From: Chitinophagales bacterium
GTDB taxonomy: Bacteria; Bacteroidota; Bacteroidia; Chitinophagales; UBA2359
Length of the DNA: 27,788 nt
Direction: 5' to 3'
Assembly (NCBI GenBank): GCA_020629335.1
Contig: JAHDDN010000016.1
Location: 1-27,788, forward strand
Below, piece by piece: positions 1 to 8,700 of this stretch (the first letter of the stretch is position 1; the number at the start of each line of letters is the position of its first letter). The notes beneath the pieces are model-generated. The model ran no database searches, was not told the origin of the DNA, and was given only the letters and a program-made list of their open reading frames with translations. Made by a program: the position numbers and the translations under genes.

Positions 1-114
1 ATAGTTTGTTTTCTAATGGCGGAGCTATGTCCTGAAAGCAAAGAAATCGCTATTGCCTCGGCTCAAAAGCTGGAAAAGAGCAATGCTTATGTAAGCAATA
101 GTCAAATAGATTAA
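1..114 (+). CDS. C-terminal end of an unidentified protein (5' partial)
   Basis: An open frame runs in from the left edge and stops at TAA 112-114, giving 37 residues that end in SNSQID. The tail is rich in Ala, Ser, Glu and Lys (around SKEIAIASAQKLEKSNA) and looks like a soluble alpha-helix. I do not recognise the family, and no start or domain is visible. It reads in the same direction as the restriction-modification genes but is separated from them by about 210 nt with a hairpin and a promoter-like site, so it is probably a separate transcription unit. It could also be a chance open frame, since only 37 codons are visible. Confidence 0.4.
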   Translation: MVCFLMAELCPESKEIAIASAQKLEKSNAYVSNSQID

Positions 115-210
115 ATATATTTGTAAAATTAAGTAGATGTGCTTATCTTGAAGAAGTAAAACTAAGTTAGCCCCAAAAAGCCTTTCCACTACACCGTTTC
201 GTTCAACTGA

Positions 211-270
211 AATATTAACGCCTCGAAGGGAAGTCGTAAGCTTTGGAGTGCTTGGTGGGGCGTTGATATT
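211..270. repeat. Imperfect hairpin upstream of the R-M genes
   Basis: AATATTAACGCC (211-222) and GGCGTTGATATT (259-270) can pair over 12 positions, 11 Watson-Crick plus one T-G wobble, around a loop of about 36 nt. It sits between the truncated first gene and the methyltransferase. It could be a terminator for the first gene, although no T-run follows, or the end of a mobile unit. The function is unknown. Confidence 0.4.
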
Positions 271-302
271 CCTTTGAGTTCTACGGCATTAAGAAAAAAA
301 AC

Positions 303-310
303 TAACTTTA
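303..310 (+). promoter_or_regulatory. Bacteroidota-type -7 element for the R-M operon
   Basis: TAACTTTA lies 13 nt before the methyltransferase ATG and differs by one base from the Bacteroidota -7 consensus TAnnTTTG. The surrounding ACTAACTTT is the same as that before the amidohydrolase gene at 15805. A TTTG at 273-276 could be the -33 element, but its 26-nt spacing is longer than usual. Confidence 0.4.
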
Positions 311-323
311 CATAAAAAAGAAA

Positions 324-1226
324 ATGAAGATACCTCATCCAATACCATATCAAGGAAGTAAAAGAAATCTTGCAAGTCAAATTTTACGATTTTTCCCTAA
401 TGATATAAATAGACTTGTTGAACCATTTGCAGGTTCAGCAGCGATTTCTATTGCATCCGCATATTATTTCAAAGCCGATAAATTTTGGATAAACGATATT
501 AATGAACCTCTTATTCAACTATGGGGAAAAATCATTGATAATCCAGAATTTATGGTTAAGAAATATCACGATATTTGGTTGGGGCAATTAGGAAGAGAAG
601 AAGAATATTATTATGAGATAAGAAAATTATTCAATGAAACTCATAAACCAGAATATCTTTTATTCCTTCTTGCTAAATGCGTTAAAGCAGCAGTTCGCTA
701 CAATTCGAATGGAGAGTTTAACCAAAGCCCTGATAAAAGAAGAAAAGGAAGAAGACCTGAAAACATGAGAGGCGACATACTTAGGGTTTCTAAATTACTA
801 AAAGATAAATCAAAACTAACATCATTAAGTTACGAAGATTTAATTGATGATTTAAAGAAAGGTGATTTAGTTTATTTAGACCCACCTTATCAAGGAACAG
901 GAAAAAATGGAGGGTTTAGATATTTTGAAGATGTTAAGTTTGATGACTTTGTTGTTTCTCTTTTTCGGCTAAATAAAAAAGAAATACCTTTTATTCTCAG
1001 CTATGACGGAAGAACAGGAAATAAGGTGTTTGGACAACCTTTACCAAAAGAGTTAAATCTTACTAAGATTGAAATTGACGCAGGACGGTCTTCAATTGCA
1101 ACTCTGCATAATAGGAATCAAAACACCTTTGAGGCATTATACATTTCGGAACACTTAGAGAAAAAAATATCACTTCAAGAAATACTTAATCCAAAACAAG
1201 TAAAAACACCAACACTTTTCGACTAA
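324..1226 (+). CDS. D12-class DNA adenine-N6 methyltransferase (type II R-M)
   Basis: Transfers a methyl group from S-adenosylmethionine to adenine in a specific DNA site, protecting the host from the partner nuclease. The order of motifs is that of the alpha (Dam/D12) group: PYQGSKRNLA near residues 8-17 (motif X), VEPFAGSAA near 33-41 (motif I, AdoMet binding), then the catalytic DPPY at 186-189. The 300-residue length is normal for the family. The stop is followed after one base by the ATG of the HNH gene, so the two are almost certainly cotranscribed. The nuclease partner argues for R-M function over a solitary Dam-like housekeeping role. The recognition site cannot be read from the sequence. 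Confidence 0.92.
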   Translation: MKIPHPIPYQGSKRNLASQILRFFPNDINRLVEPFAGSAAISIASAYYFKADKFWINDINEPLIQLWGKIIDNPEFMVKKYHDIWLGQLGREEEYYYEIRKLFNETHKPEYLLFLLAKCVKAAVRYNSNGEFNQSPDKRRKGRRPENMRGDILRVSKLLKDKSKLTSLSYEDLIDDLKKGDLVYLDPPYQGTGKNGGFRYFEDVKFDDFVVSLFRLNKKEIPFILSYDGRTGNKVFGQPLPKELNLTKIEIDAGRSSIATLHNRNQNTFEALYISEHLEKKISLQEILNPKQVKTPTLFD

Positions 1227-1227
1227 T

Positions 1228-1962
1228 ATGGCTAAACAGAAGTATCCGAAAGAGTTTTTAGATTTGGTTAAATCTATCACAAACAAACGTGCAAAAATTG
1301 TCATTGACCATATTTTGAAGCATGGTCATATCTCAACAGAGGAAATCGAAAAAACTTATGGATATAGTCATCCTCCAAGAGCTGCACGAGACGTAAGAGA
1401 GGCTGGAATTCCTTTACAAACGTTTAAAGTTAAATCAACAGAAGGTAAATCAATTGCGGCTTATAAATTTGGTGACTTAACAAAAATTAGAAAAAATAGA
1501 TTTAGAGGTAGGCAAATTTTCTCAAAGAAATTTAAGCAGAACTTGTATGAAGCTAACAATGGTAAATGTTATATCTGTAATGGCGAATTTGAAATAAGAT
1601 ATTTGCAAGTTGACCATAGAGTACCGTATGAAATAAGTGGAGACGAAGAAAATTTTCAACAAAATGAAGAAGATTATATGCTATTATGTGCCTCTTGTAA
1701 TAGGGCAAAGTCGTGGTCTTGTGAAAATTGTAAAAATTGGAAATCAGCAAAAGATATTGAAGTCTGCTTGAAGTGTTATTGGGGGAAACCTGAAAATTAC
1801 GACCATATCGCATTACAAAAAATCAGAAGGCTCGAATTAATATGGCAGGGAAAAGAAGTTGATTTTTTTGAGGCATTGAAATTAGAAGCTGAAAATGGAA
1901 AAATTGATTTGCCAGATTATGTAAAATCCCTCCTCGAAGAATATTTAAATCAAAAGAAATAG
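1228..1962 (+). CDS. HNH restriction endonuclease (type II R-M partner)
   Basis: Probable cleavage subunit of the R-M pair. The N-terminal ~85 residues resemble a winged-helix DNA-binding domain (alternating helices around HISTEEIEKTYGY). The HNH core follows: C114-x2-C117, then VDHRVPYE with D129-H130, then CASCNRAKS with C154, C157 and N158. The two CxxC pairs probably hold a structural zinc. The usual last His of the HNH motif is not obvious, and K161 lies nearby. A second cysteine cluster (SCENC followed by CLKC) directly follows and may bind another metal. It starts one base after the methyltransferase stop. Assignment as the cognate nuclease rests on the HNH fold and this coupling. Specificity is unknown. 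Confidence 0.85.
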   Translation: MAKQKYPKEFLDLVKSITNKRAKIVIDHILKHGHISTEEIEKTYGYSHPPRAARDVREAGIPLQTFKVKSTEGKSIAAYKFGDLTKIRKNRFRGRQIFSKKFKQNLYEANNGKCYICNGEFEIRYLQVDHRVPYEISGDEENFQQNEEDYMLLCASCNRAKSWSCENCKNWKSAKDIEVCLKCYWGKPENYDHIALQKIRRLELIWQGKEVDFFEALKLEAENGKIDLPDYVKSLLEEYLNQKK

Positions 1963-1995
1963 AAGAAAAACGCCGTAGAACAAAGTGCAAAACGG

Positions 1996-2340
1996 GTGCG
2001 ACAAGAAGTCGCTCAAAATATTGTCATACTATCCTCTTTGAAAACACGGGAAAAGTAAAAGAGGAACGCTATGACCTTCTATATAGCTAGAAGTTTCCTA
2101 CCCGAATGTGCGTCACTGGTAACAGTGGGGTTCAAAGCTTCGGGGACAATGTAATCCGTTGGGAAATCGTGAGAGAGTACCAATCAACAGCCAGCATCAG
2201 GCGGTTGGGTTGCTAGGAAAGAAGATAAGACAAACATAAGTGAAGGACATCAAGGCTCCTTAGCTTGGAGTAGTGAAAGATGCTGACACACTGCGGACAA
2301 AATGTCAAGGGGTATGGATCGGGTGCTAGGTTTTCACCCG
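1996..2340 (+). mobile_element. Group II intron 5' fragment (no reverse transcriptase ORF)
   Basis: The stretch starts with GTGCGAC, the bacterial group II 5' splice-site consensus, followed by AAGAAGTCG. Ribozyme-like pieces follow: CACTG-GTAA-CAGTG at 2114-2127 is a stem capped by a GNRA-type loop, and CGGGTG/CACCCG at 2320-2325 and 2335-2340 closes a final hairpin. The overall text matches my recollection of domain I and following domains of bacterial group II introns. No maturase/RT gene and no domain V/VI appear; the next bases already code for a DUF1016 protein. It is therefore a truncated, immobile remnant whose 3' end is at about 2340-2350. The intron identification is fairly secure, the subclass is not. 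Confidence 0.72.
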
Positions 2341-2350
2341 ACGCTATCTC

Positions 2351-3341
2351 TTGAAAACTAAAATTCGCGAAGCACAAAATAAAGTTGCATTTACGATTAA
2401 TTCACAACTACTGGAACTTTATTGGGAATTAGGCCGAGAATTATCATTACGTCAAAAAAATGCTGACTGGGGAAGTAAGTATATCGAATTAACAGCCAAA
2501 GAATTACGAGAGTCATTTCCCGCAATAAAAGGTTTTTCAAGGCGGAATTTATATGCAATGAGGCAGTGGTATTAATTTTATTCTCAAGAGAGTGAATTTG
2601 TGCCACACCGTGTGGCACAAATTCCATGGGGACATAATCGGTTAATTTTGGCAAAGGTAAAAGATTTAGGAGAAGCGAAGTTTTATATTGAAGAAGTATT
2701 AAATAATGGTTGGGATCGTGATACCTTAGAAATACAAATAGGAAACCAACTTTATCACAAATTAGGCAAGGCAGTCACTAATTTTGATTCAACGTTACCT
2801 AAAGAACAGTCTAAATTAGCAAAAGAAGTACTAAAAGACCCTTATAATTTTGACTTTCTATGTTTAGAAAGTGATGCATTAGAGAAAGCAGTAGAAGATG
2901 AATTGGTAAAAAATATAACTAAGTTTTTGTTAGAATTAGGAAAAGGATTTGCTTTCATGGGGCGTCAATTTAAAATAGAAATAAGTGAGAATGATTACTT
3001 CATAGACTTATTGTTTTATCATGTGGAATTAAGGAGTTATGTGGTAATTGAGTTAAAAGCAGGTAAGTTTAAGCCTGAATATGCTGGGAAGTTAAATTTC
3101 TATTTATCTGCTGTGGGATACCCAAATTAAGAGCAAAGATGATAATACTAGTATAGGAATCTTGCTTTGCAAAAAGAAAGATAAGATAGAGGTTGAGTAT
3201 TCATTACGAGATTTAAATAAACCTATGGGCGTAAGTGAATATAGATTAACAGAGATCATTCCAGAGGAGATAAAAACAAAACTACCTTCTGTAAAAGAAT
3301 TAGAAAATAAATTGAGTAATCTAGAGGACAAGAACTGGTAG
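2351..3341 (+). pseudogene. yhcG: Broken DUF1016/YhcG-family PDDEXK nuclease
   Basis: Translation from the TTG at 2351 gives the DUF1016 N-terminal domain (LLELYWELGRELS, FSRRNLYAMRQWY). An in-frame TAA at 2573-2575 interrupts it, and the same frame continues with VAQIPWGHNRLILAKVKD and the nuclease domain: YFIDLLFYH then VVIELKAGKFKPEYAGKLNFYL, the D...ExK residues of the PDDEXK fold. An extra G in the run at 3115-3117 then shifts the frame; removing it restores KDDNTSIGILLCKKKDK and LRDLNKPMGVSEY to the stop at 3339-3341. The first codons of a normal family member are missing where the intron fragment abuts. One stop, one indel and a truncated front mark a recent pseudogene. Relatives accompany restriction systems or resemble Holliday-junction-type nucleases. 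Confidence 0.85.
2594..2624. repeat. Perfect 15-bp-arm palindrome inside the yhcG pseudogene
   Basis: The arms GAATTTGTGCCACAC (2594-2608) and GTGTGGCACAAATTC (2610-2624) are exact reverse complements around a single C. In the reading frame it encodes EFVPHRVAQIP, just before the conserved PWGHN motif and 19 nt after the premature stop. Confidence 0.9.
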
Positions 3342-3388
3342 CAGGCGGTTCATTAATGCTGTCTCTTGTTGTTAGAATTGGCTTGCTG

Positions 3389-3410
3389 GAGACGCATTGC
3401 AATGCGTCTC
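3389..3410. repeat. Palindromic element, copy 1
   Basis: Contains the perfect 20-bp palindrome AGACGCATTGCAATGCGTCT with one extra pairing base on each side (22 bp in all). The same 20 bp occur at 12411 and 17255, and a half copy at 18099, always between genes. Confidence 0.9.
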
Positions 3411-3433
3411 TACAAATATATACTGCTTATTTT

Positions 3434-3662
3434 GCGTCAGGGATAGTAGCGGTATGTGGCGTCGAGAAGTAGCTTACGTAACTTAGGCAGATGCAGGCTG
3501 GCCACGCAGTGGCAGACAAATATGCCTTAGTGAAGTAGCTGCTGAACAGCCACATAATAGCGGATAGCCCGCCTTGCGCCTTCGGCCAATGCATAAAGTT
3601 TAGTGCGCAATGATAAATTGATAGTTGCTTGTCTCTTGAATTTACAAGCGCAAGGGACGCCC
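3434..3662 (-). repeat. Large structured repeat, copy E (upstream of Wadjet)
   Basis: A full-length, fairly diverged copy in minus orientation, 93 nt after the yhcG pseudogene stop. On the minus strand it shows the outer stem ATGTGGC/GCCACAT, the middle stem GGCATAT/ATCTGCC (plus-strand 3530-3536 and 3486-3492) and an apical hairpin with CCAC/GTGG. These paired bases differ from the other copies but still pair. Its ends read GGGCGTCCC and CTATCCCTGACGC on the minus strand. No gene is seen in it. Confidence 0.85.
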
Positions 3663-3677
3663 AAAAGAATCAATTAA

Positions 3678-3709
3678 TTTGTGAAATTGCGTTAATATTT
3701 TTACCTTGA
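3678..3709 (+). promoter_or_regulatory. Putative promoter of the Wadjet operon
   Basis: TTTG at 3678-3681, a 20-nt spacer and TACCTTGA at 3702-3709 fit the Bacteroidota promoter pattern (TTTG, 19-21 nt, TAnnTTTG), with a mismatch in the -7 box. The jetA ATG lies 22 nt downstream. The promoter starts 15 nt after the end of repeat copy E. Confidence 0.55.
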
Positions 3710-3731
3710 AGTCAAGAGTTAGTAAAGCGGT

Positions 3732-5192
3732 ATGATAGACACTTCTCAAATATTAAATATATTGAATACCTCGCCCAGTGTTGAGTTGTTGCGTTTACGG
3801 AATAGGGAAATGATTATTGAATTTCTTTCCAGTACTTTTTCTAGTAAGCAAGGTGTAATTTCGTCTGACAATTTTCATGATCAGTTGGCTGATTTTTTAG
3901 AATATCGGCAAGTTGAGAATGATGAAGGTATTGAAAGTAAGGATTTTGAAACTTTTGAAGAGAAAGCTAAAAGGTATATTTCAAATTGGACTAATAAAGG
4001 TTTTTTGACTAATTATTCTGATGAGCGAGGTGAGATTTTTTATGAACTTTCCGTTCATTCAAGCAAGGCGATGGATTGGTTAGGGAGCTTGAAAAAGGAG
4101 GAGTTTGTTGGAACTGAGTCTAAGTTTAACAATATACTAAATCAACTGAAAGAGTTGGTTGAGTTTACTAATGAAGATGCAGAAAAGCGGATTGAATTAT
4201 TGGAAGAAAAGAAATTAGAGATTGAGCGTCAAATTCAGCAAATAAAAATTGGGGAAGATGTAAAGGTCTTTGAAGAATTTGAAATTATTCCTCGTTTTAG
4301 AGAGCTTAATCAATCTGCAAAAAAATTATTATCAGATTTCAAGGAGGTGGAGGATAACTTTAAGGAAATAACGAAGGGTATTTATCAAAAACATGCGGAT
4401 GGAAGTTTAACTAAAAGTGATATTTTGGAGTTTACTTTTGATGCACTTGAGGCCTTAAAGGAAAGTCAACAGGGGAAAAGTTTTTATGCTTTTTGGTCTT
4501 TTATTTTAAATCCTGAATTGCAAAAAAGATGGGAAAGCCTAACGAAAGAACTTTATCAAACATTAGAGAAGAAGTCTATTCCTGTAAGTGATCCATTTCT
4601 AAAGGGGATGAAAAAGCATCTACATATTTCGGGGCAAAGAGTTTATAAGGCAAATGATAAAATGGCTGAAAAACTGAGCCGTATTATTCGTGAAAGTGAG
4701 CGTTCAAAATCAGAAGCGACGAAAAATGTTATTCAGGAAATCAAGATGTTACTGTTAGAAACTAGTAAGACAAAGGAAAAGTTAGCTATTTCTTTTGAAT
4801 TGGAAACTGATGTTAAAATCAATATTCCTTTTGATCGAAAGCTTACATTTGAAAAAAAAGAAGCAATAACTTACACTAGTAGGCCACAAATGGCAGACGA
4901 TGATATAACTGCTTCTAATGATTTGAGTAAGTTGTTTTCACAATCAAATATTGATAAAGACTTGTTGCGGAAAAGGGTCAAAGATATTCTTAAAGAAAAA
5001 TCTCAAACAACACTATTGGATGTGGTTGAGACTTATGGAGGGCTTGAAAAAGGTTTGCCAGAATTATTTGGGTATATTGGTATTGTGAAGGAATTCAAAT
5101 ACATTATTAATCCCGATAAAACACAGAGTGTAGTGTTTGATATTGAAAATAAAAAACAAATTAAAATACCAGAAATTATATTGACTAAGTGA
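3732..5192 (+). CDS. jetA: Wadjet protein JetA (DUF3375, MukF-like kleisin)
   Basis: First gene of the anti-plasmid Wadjet operon. JetA is the kleisin-type subunit that bridges the JetC SMC heads and binds JetB, like MukF in MukBEF. The N-terminus (SPSVELLRLRNREMIIEFLSSTF, residues ~14-36) is typical of DUF3375 and is predicted to form a winged-helix domain. Residues ~110-240 are helical and charged (LLEEKKLEIERQIQQIK). The C-terminus (~430-486) resembles a small winged-helix domain ending in KQIKIPEIILTK. At 486 residues it has the expected length. Its TGA overlaps the GTG start of jetB, so the two are translationally coupled. Assignment rests on family resemblance together with the complete four-gene order. 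DUF3375 points to type I Wadjet. Confidence 0.9.
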   Translation: MIDTSQILNILNTSPSVELLRLRNREMIIEFLSSTFSSKQGVISSDNFHDQLADFLEYRQVENDEGIESKDFETFEEKAKRYISNWTNKGFLTNYSDERGEIFYELSVHSSKAMDWLGSLKKEEFVGTESKFNNILNQLKELVEFTNEDAEKRIELLEEKKLEIERQIQQIKIGEDVKVFEEFEIIPRFRELNQSAKKLLSDFKEVEDNFKEITKGIYQKHADGSLTKSDILEFTFDALEALKESQQGKSFYAFWSFILNPELQKRWESLTKELYQTLEKKSIPVSDPFLKGMKKHLHISGQRVYKANDKMAEKLSRIIRESERSKSEATKNVIQEIKMLLLETSKTKEKLAISFELETDVKINIPFDRKLTFEKKEAITYTSRPQMADDDITASNDLSKLFSQSNIDKDLLRKRVKDILKEKSQTTLLDVVETYGGLEKGLPELFGYIGIVKEFKYIINPDKTQSVVFDIENKKQIKIPEIILTK

Positions 5193-5770
5193 GTAATTTA
5201 GAACAAAACATAGAGCCTTATAGTAGAGCCATTGTAAAGTTGCTTAAAGGAGTTGTTGAGCAAAATTCAAAGGTTTGGGCAGATATAATCAATTATCAAA
5301 ATGAGATTCAAGAGTACATCAGTAAAATTGGTTTGGAGCTTATTATAAGAAAGGATGATGGTTTCGCATTTGTAAAACAGTTTGAGGATAGTGAGGGTAA
5401 AACGCTTGCTTTAGTAACAAGGCGACAAATTGGGTTTGAAATATCAATTGTGCTTGTGGTTTTAAGACAAAGCTTAGAGGAGTTTGATAGTAATCCTACT
5501 AAACATTTAGCAACGGAAAAATTTATAACAAGTACTGAAATCAAAGATGAATTAGAACTTTTTTTACAAGAAGGGTATAACAAATTAAAATTTCAGAAAA
5601 ATTTGGATAGCTATATTAAGAAGGCTGTTGAATTAGGTTATTTGAAAGAAGTCAGTGTTAAGGATAGGGAAACTAAATATCAAATACACCGAATTATCAA
5701 AGAAAAAATAACACTGGATATATTACAAGGATTTAAAACAAGATTACAAGAGTATGTTGAGTCTATTTAG
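5189..5770 (+). CDS. jetB: Wadjet protein JetB (DUF4194, MukE-like)
   Basis: Small accessory subunit of the JetABC SMC complex, comparable to MukE. The 193-residue length and pattern fit DUF4194: an N-terminal helix (YSRAIVKLLKGVVEQ), a WADIINYQNEIQEYISKIGLELIIRKDDGFAFVKQ stretch in which a strand-helix core ends in the typical acidic/Gly turn, then VTRRQIGFEISIVLVVLRQSLEEF near residues 74-97, and a C-terminal winged-helix-like part. It starts at a GTG whose last two bases belong to the jetA stop (GTGA overlap), and its end overlaps the jetC start by 17 nt, an arrangement that favours fixed subunit ratios. No signal peptide or membrane segment. The name follows from operon position and family. 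Confidence 0.88.
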   Translation: MSNLEQNIEPYSRAIVKLLKGVVEQNSKVWADIINYQNEIQEYISKIGLELIIRKDDGFAFVKQFEDSEGKTLALVTRRQIGFEISIVLVVLRQSLEEFDSNPTKHLATEKFITSTEIKDELELFLQEGYNKLKFQKNLDSYIKKAVELGYLKEVSVKDRETKYQIHRIIKEKITLDILQGFKTRLQEYVESI

Positions 5771-8700
5771 TACAAGTTCCGATAAAGCAGGTTTCAGACT
5801 TCAATATATGGAAGTTTACAATTGGGGAACATTCGATAAGAAGGTTTTTAGGATAAATCCGCAAGGAAATAATTCATTATTAATTGGTGCTAATGCATCG
5901 GGAAAAAGTACCTATATAGATGCACTACTTACACTGATGGTTCCTACAAAAAGAGCTCGCTTTTACAATCAATCATCGGGGGTAGAGAAAAAGGGTGATC
6001 GTACGGAACGAACATACGTATTAGGGCATTATGGAAATATTCAAGAAGAGGGTAAAAGTGCTACTTCTACTCAAAAGTTGCGTGATACAAGTACCTATTC
6101 TGTAATTCTGGCTTCGTTTTCCAATATTGATCAAAGACAAATTACCTTATTTCAAGTGCGTTGGTTTTCCAATAATGAATTGAGGAGACAGTTTGGGATT
6201 GCTTATGTACCGCTTGAAATAGAGAAAGATTTTTCTGATTTTGATTCAAAAGGTTTGTGGAAAAAAAAGTTAGATAAAAAGTATAATGTAAATAGTGCTA
6301 AAAAGAAAATCTCTTTTGTTGATGGGCCAACGGCTTATGCCGAAAGAATGTCTAATTTATTCGGGATGCGTTCTGTGAAAGCATTGAGTTTATTCAACCA
6401 AGTGGTTGGTGTGAAAGTCTTGGAAGATTTGGACGAGTTTATCAGAACAAATATGTTGGAAGAGCAAGATGCAGAGGCGGAATTTATCCAGTTAAAAGAA
6501 AGTTTTTTGACTTTAATGGATGCTAAAACCAATATAGAAAAAGCCAAAGAGCAAATAGAACAACTAACTCCTATCAATGAAATTGCAAATAAACTAAACA
6601 AGATTCAAGAGAGTTTACAACAATTAGAGAAGTCAAAAGAAACGGCTGTTTATTGGTTTGCAATGAAAGGTGTTGAGTTAGGTGAAAGAGAATTAGAAAT
6701 TTGTAAAGAAGAATTAGAAAAATTAAATAGTGAACTAGGGGAGTTGCGGTTCAAAGAAGATAGCTTAAAACAAGAAGAAAGAACTATTTCAATCGCTATC
6801 GAAAGAGATGAAGTTGGTAGTAAAATTAAAGGTTTAGAAAAAGAAATCAGGCAGCTCGAAAGAAGTCGAGATAAAAGAATATCAAAACTGGATGATTACA
6901 ATAAAATCGCTCAAGATATTGAATTAAATACCAAGCCAAGTGAAAGTGCTTTTATAGCAAACAGAGAAAAAGCAAAACAATTAAAACAAACTACCCAACA
7001 AAAAATAGATGATCAAAGTGAAAACCTTCGTGGGTTGAAAAATAAAGCGGATGATTTAGAAAGTGCAATAGTTGACTTGGTGAATACTATCAGAATACTC
7101 CAGAAAAACAAAAATAATATTGCAGGTCGGGTGGCTGAAATACGGGAAGAACTCATTAGTCATATTGGAGCGGTCAAAGAAGAAATCCCTTTTATTGGTG
7201 AACTTATCAAAGTAAAAGAAAATGAGATTATATGGGAAGCGTCCATTGAAAAATTACTTCACAATTTTGCTTTGCGTTTGATAGTTCCGCCAAAGTATTA
7301 CTCAAAGGTAAATAAATATGTAAATAGTAACAATTTGAGGGGAAGGATTCGTTATGATAAATACGAAGAAAGTCATTATTTCAAAAATTTACAGCAAAAG
7401 AATATCGACAAAAAATCCTTAGTCAATAAAATTGAGATAAAGTCAAAAACGCAGTTTTATGATTGGATTGAAAACTATTTAGAAAGGCAATTTAATTTTG
7501 TTTGTGTTGATGATTTATCAGCATTTGAACGTTATTCAGAAATGGCAATTACTAAAAATGGATTGATAAAATATAGAAAAGGAAAGCATGAAAAAGACGA
7601 CCGTCCATATATTTCAAAGAAAGAAAACTATGTGCTGGGCTGGGACAATAAAGAAAAAATAGCTGTTTTAAAGAAAGAATTAAGCAAGCTGCAAAATCAG
7701 CAAGCTGAAAATAAAAAAGCAATCACAAATAAAAAAAATGAAATAAAAAATTTAGGCATTTACAAAGATAAGTGCCATAATTTATTTTCTAAATACGACA
7801 AATACGATGATATAAACTGGCAAACTTATGCCAATGAAATACAAGAAAAGTTAGGACAAAAAGAAGCTTTAGAAAGAACTAATGATCGAGTTAAAAAGCT
7901 GCAAGAGCAATTAGACAAAGTTCAAAAAGATTTAAAAAGGCTTTCGGAGATTGATATTTTTGAAAAGGGGCAAGAGATTTTCAAAAAGAAACAACGCATT
8001 GAAGATATTGGCAATTTTGTGAAAACAAATCGAGCTATTTGGGAACCTTTGGGTAATATTGATGTTTCAAAATTCGAGGAAAAAAATCGCAGTTTGCAGG
8101 AAATTGAATTTGCAAATTTTGAATTAATTCGCAAAAAATTTCAGGCAAAAAATACGGAGAAAATAGCTACACTAAATAGACAAAAGCAGCAAAAAGAAAG
8201 AGCGGTTATTGTTAAAATCAATGCTTTTAAACAGCCAACGGAGGCCATCACAAGCAAGTTTAAAGATTGGCGTTCAGATGTGAATTCATTACCTGATTCA
8301 ACCAATTTAGAATTTATCAGTGAGTATCAGAAGTTACTAGAAAGGTTGAGAAAGGATAATCTTCCAAAATTCGAGAAAAAATTTAATGACTATCTGCAAG
8401 AAACCATTACTAATAAAGTGGGTGATTTTAGAATGTTTTTTGAAAATTGGTCTGATTCAATCAAAGAAAATATCAAACATCTAAACAATTCCTTGAAAGA
8501 AATTGACTTTAAAAATAATCCAAAAACTTATATTCAGTTGGTTGCACCCTATAAAATCAAGCATGAAGTAAAAGAGTTTAGGAAATTGCTCGATGTGGCC
8601 ATTCCAAATATTAGGGAAGTAGACGCATCTATCGATGGGCGAAAAAATCACTTTTATAATCATATTGAGCCTTTGATTTCAAAGTTAGATAAAGAGGATT

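Noticed and set aside
201..290. Integron attC-like site before the R-M genes (GTTCAAC matches RYYYAAC)
   Set aside because: No matching GTTRRRY core is found at the right distance and no integrase is present; the hairpin geometry does not fit attC.
189..380. Minus-strand 63-codon open frame over the start of the methyltransferase
   Set aside because: It overlaps the hairpin, the promoter and the beginning of a well-supported gene and has no recognisable content.
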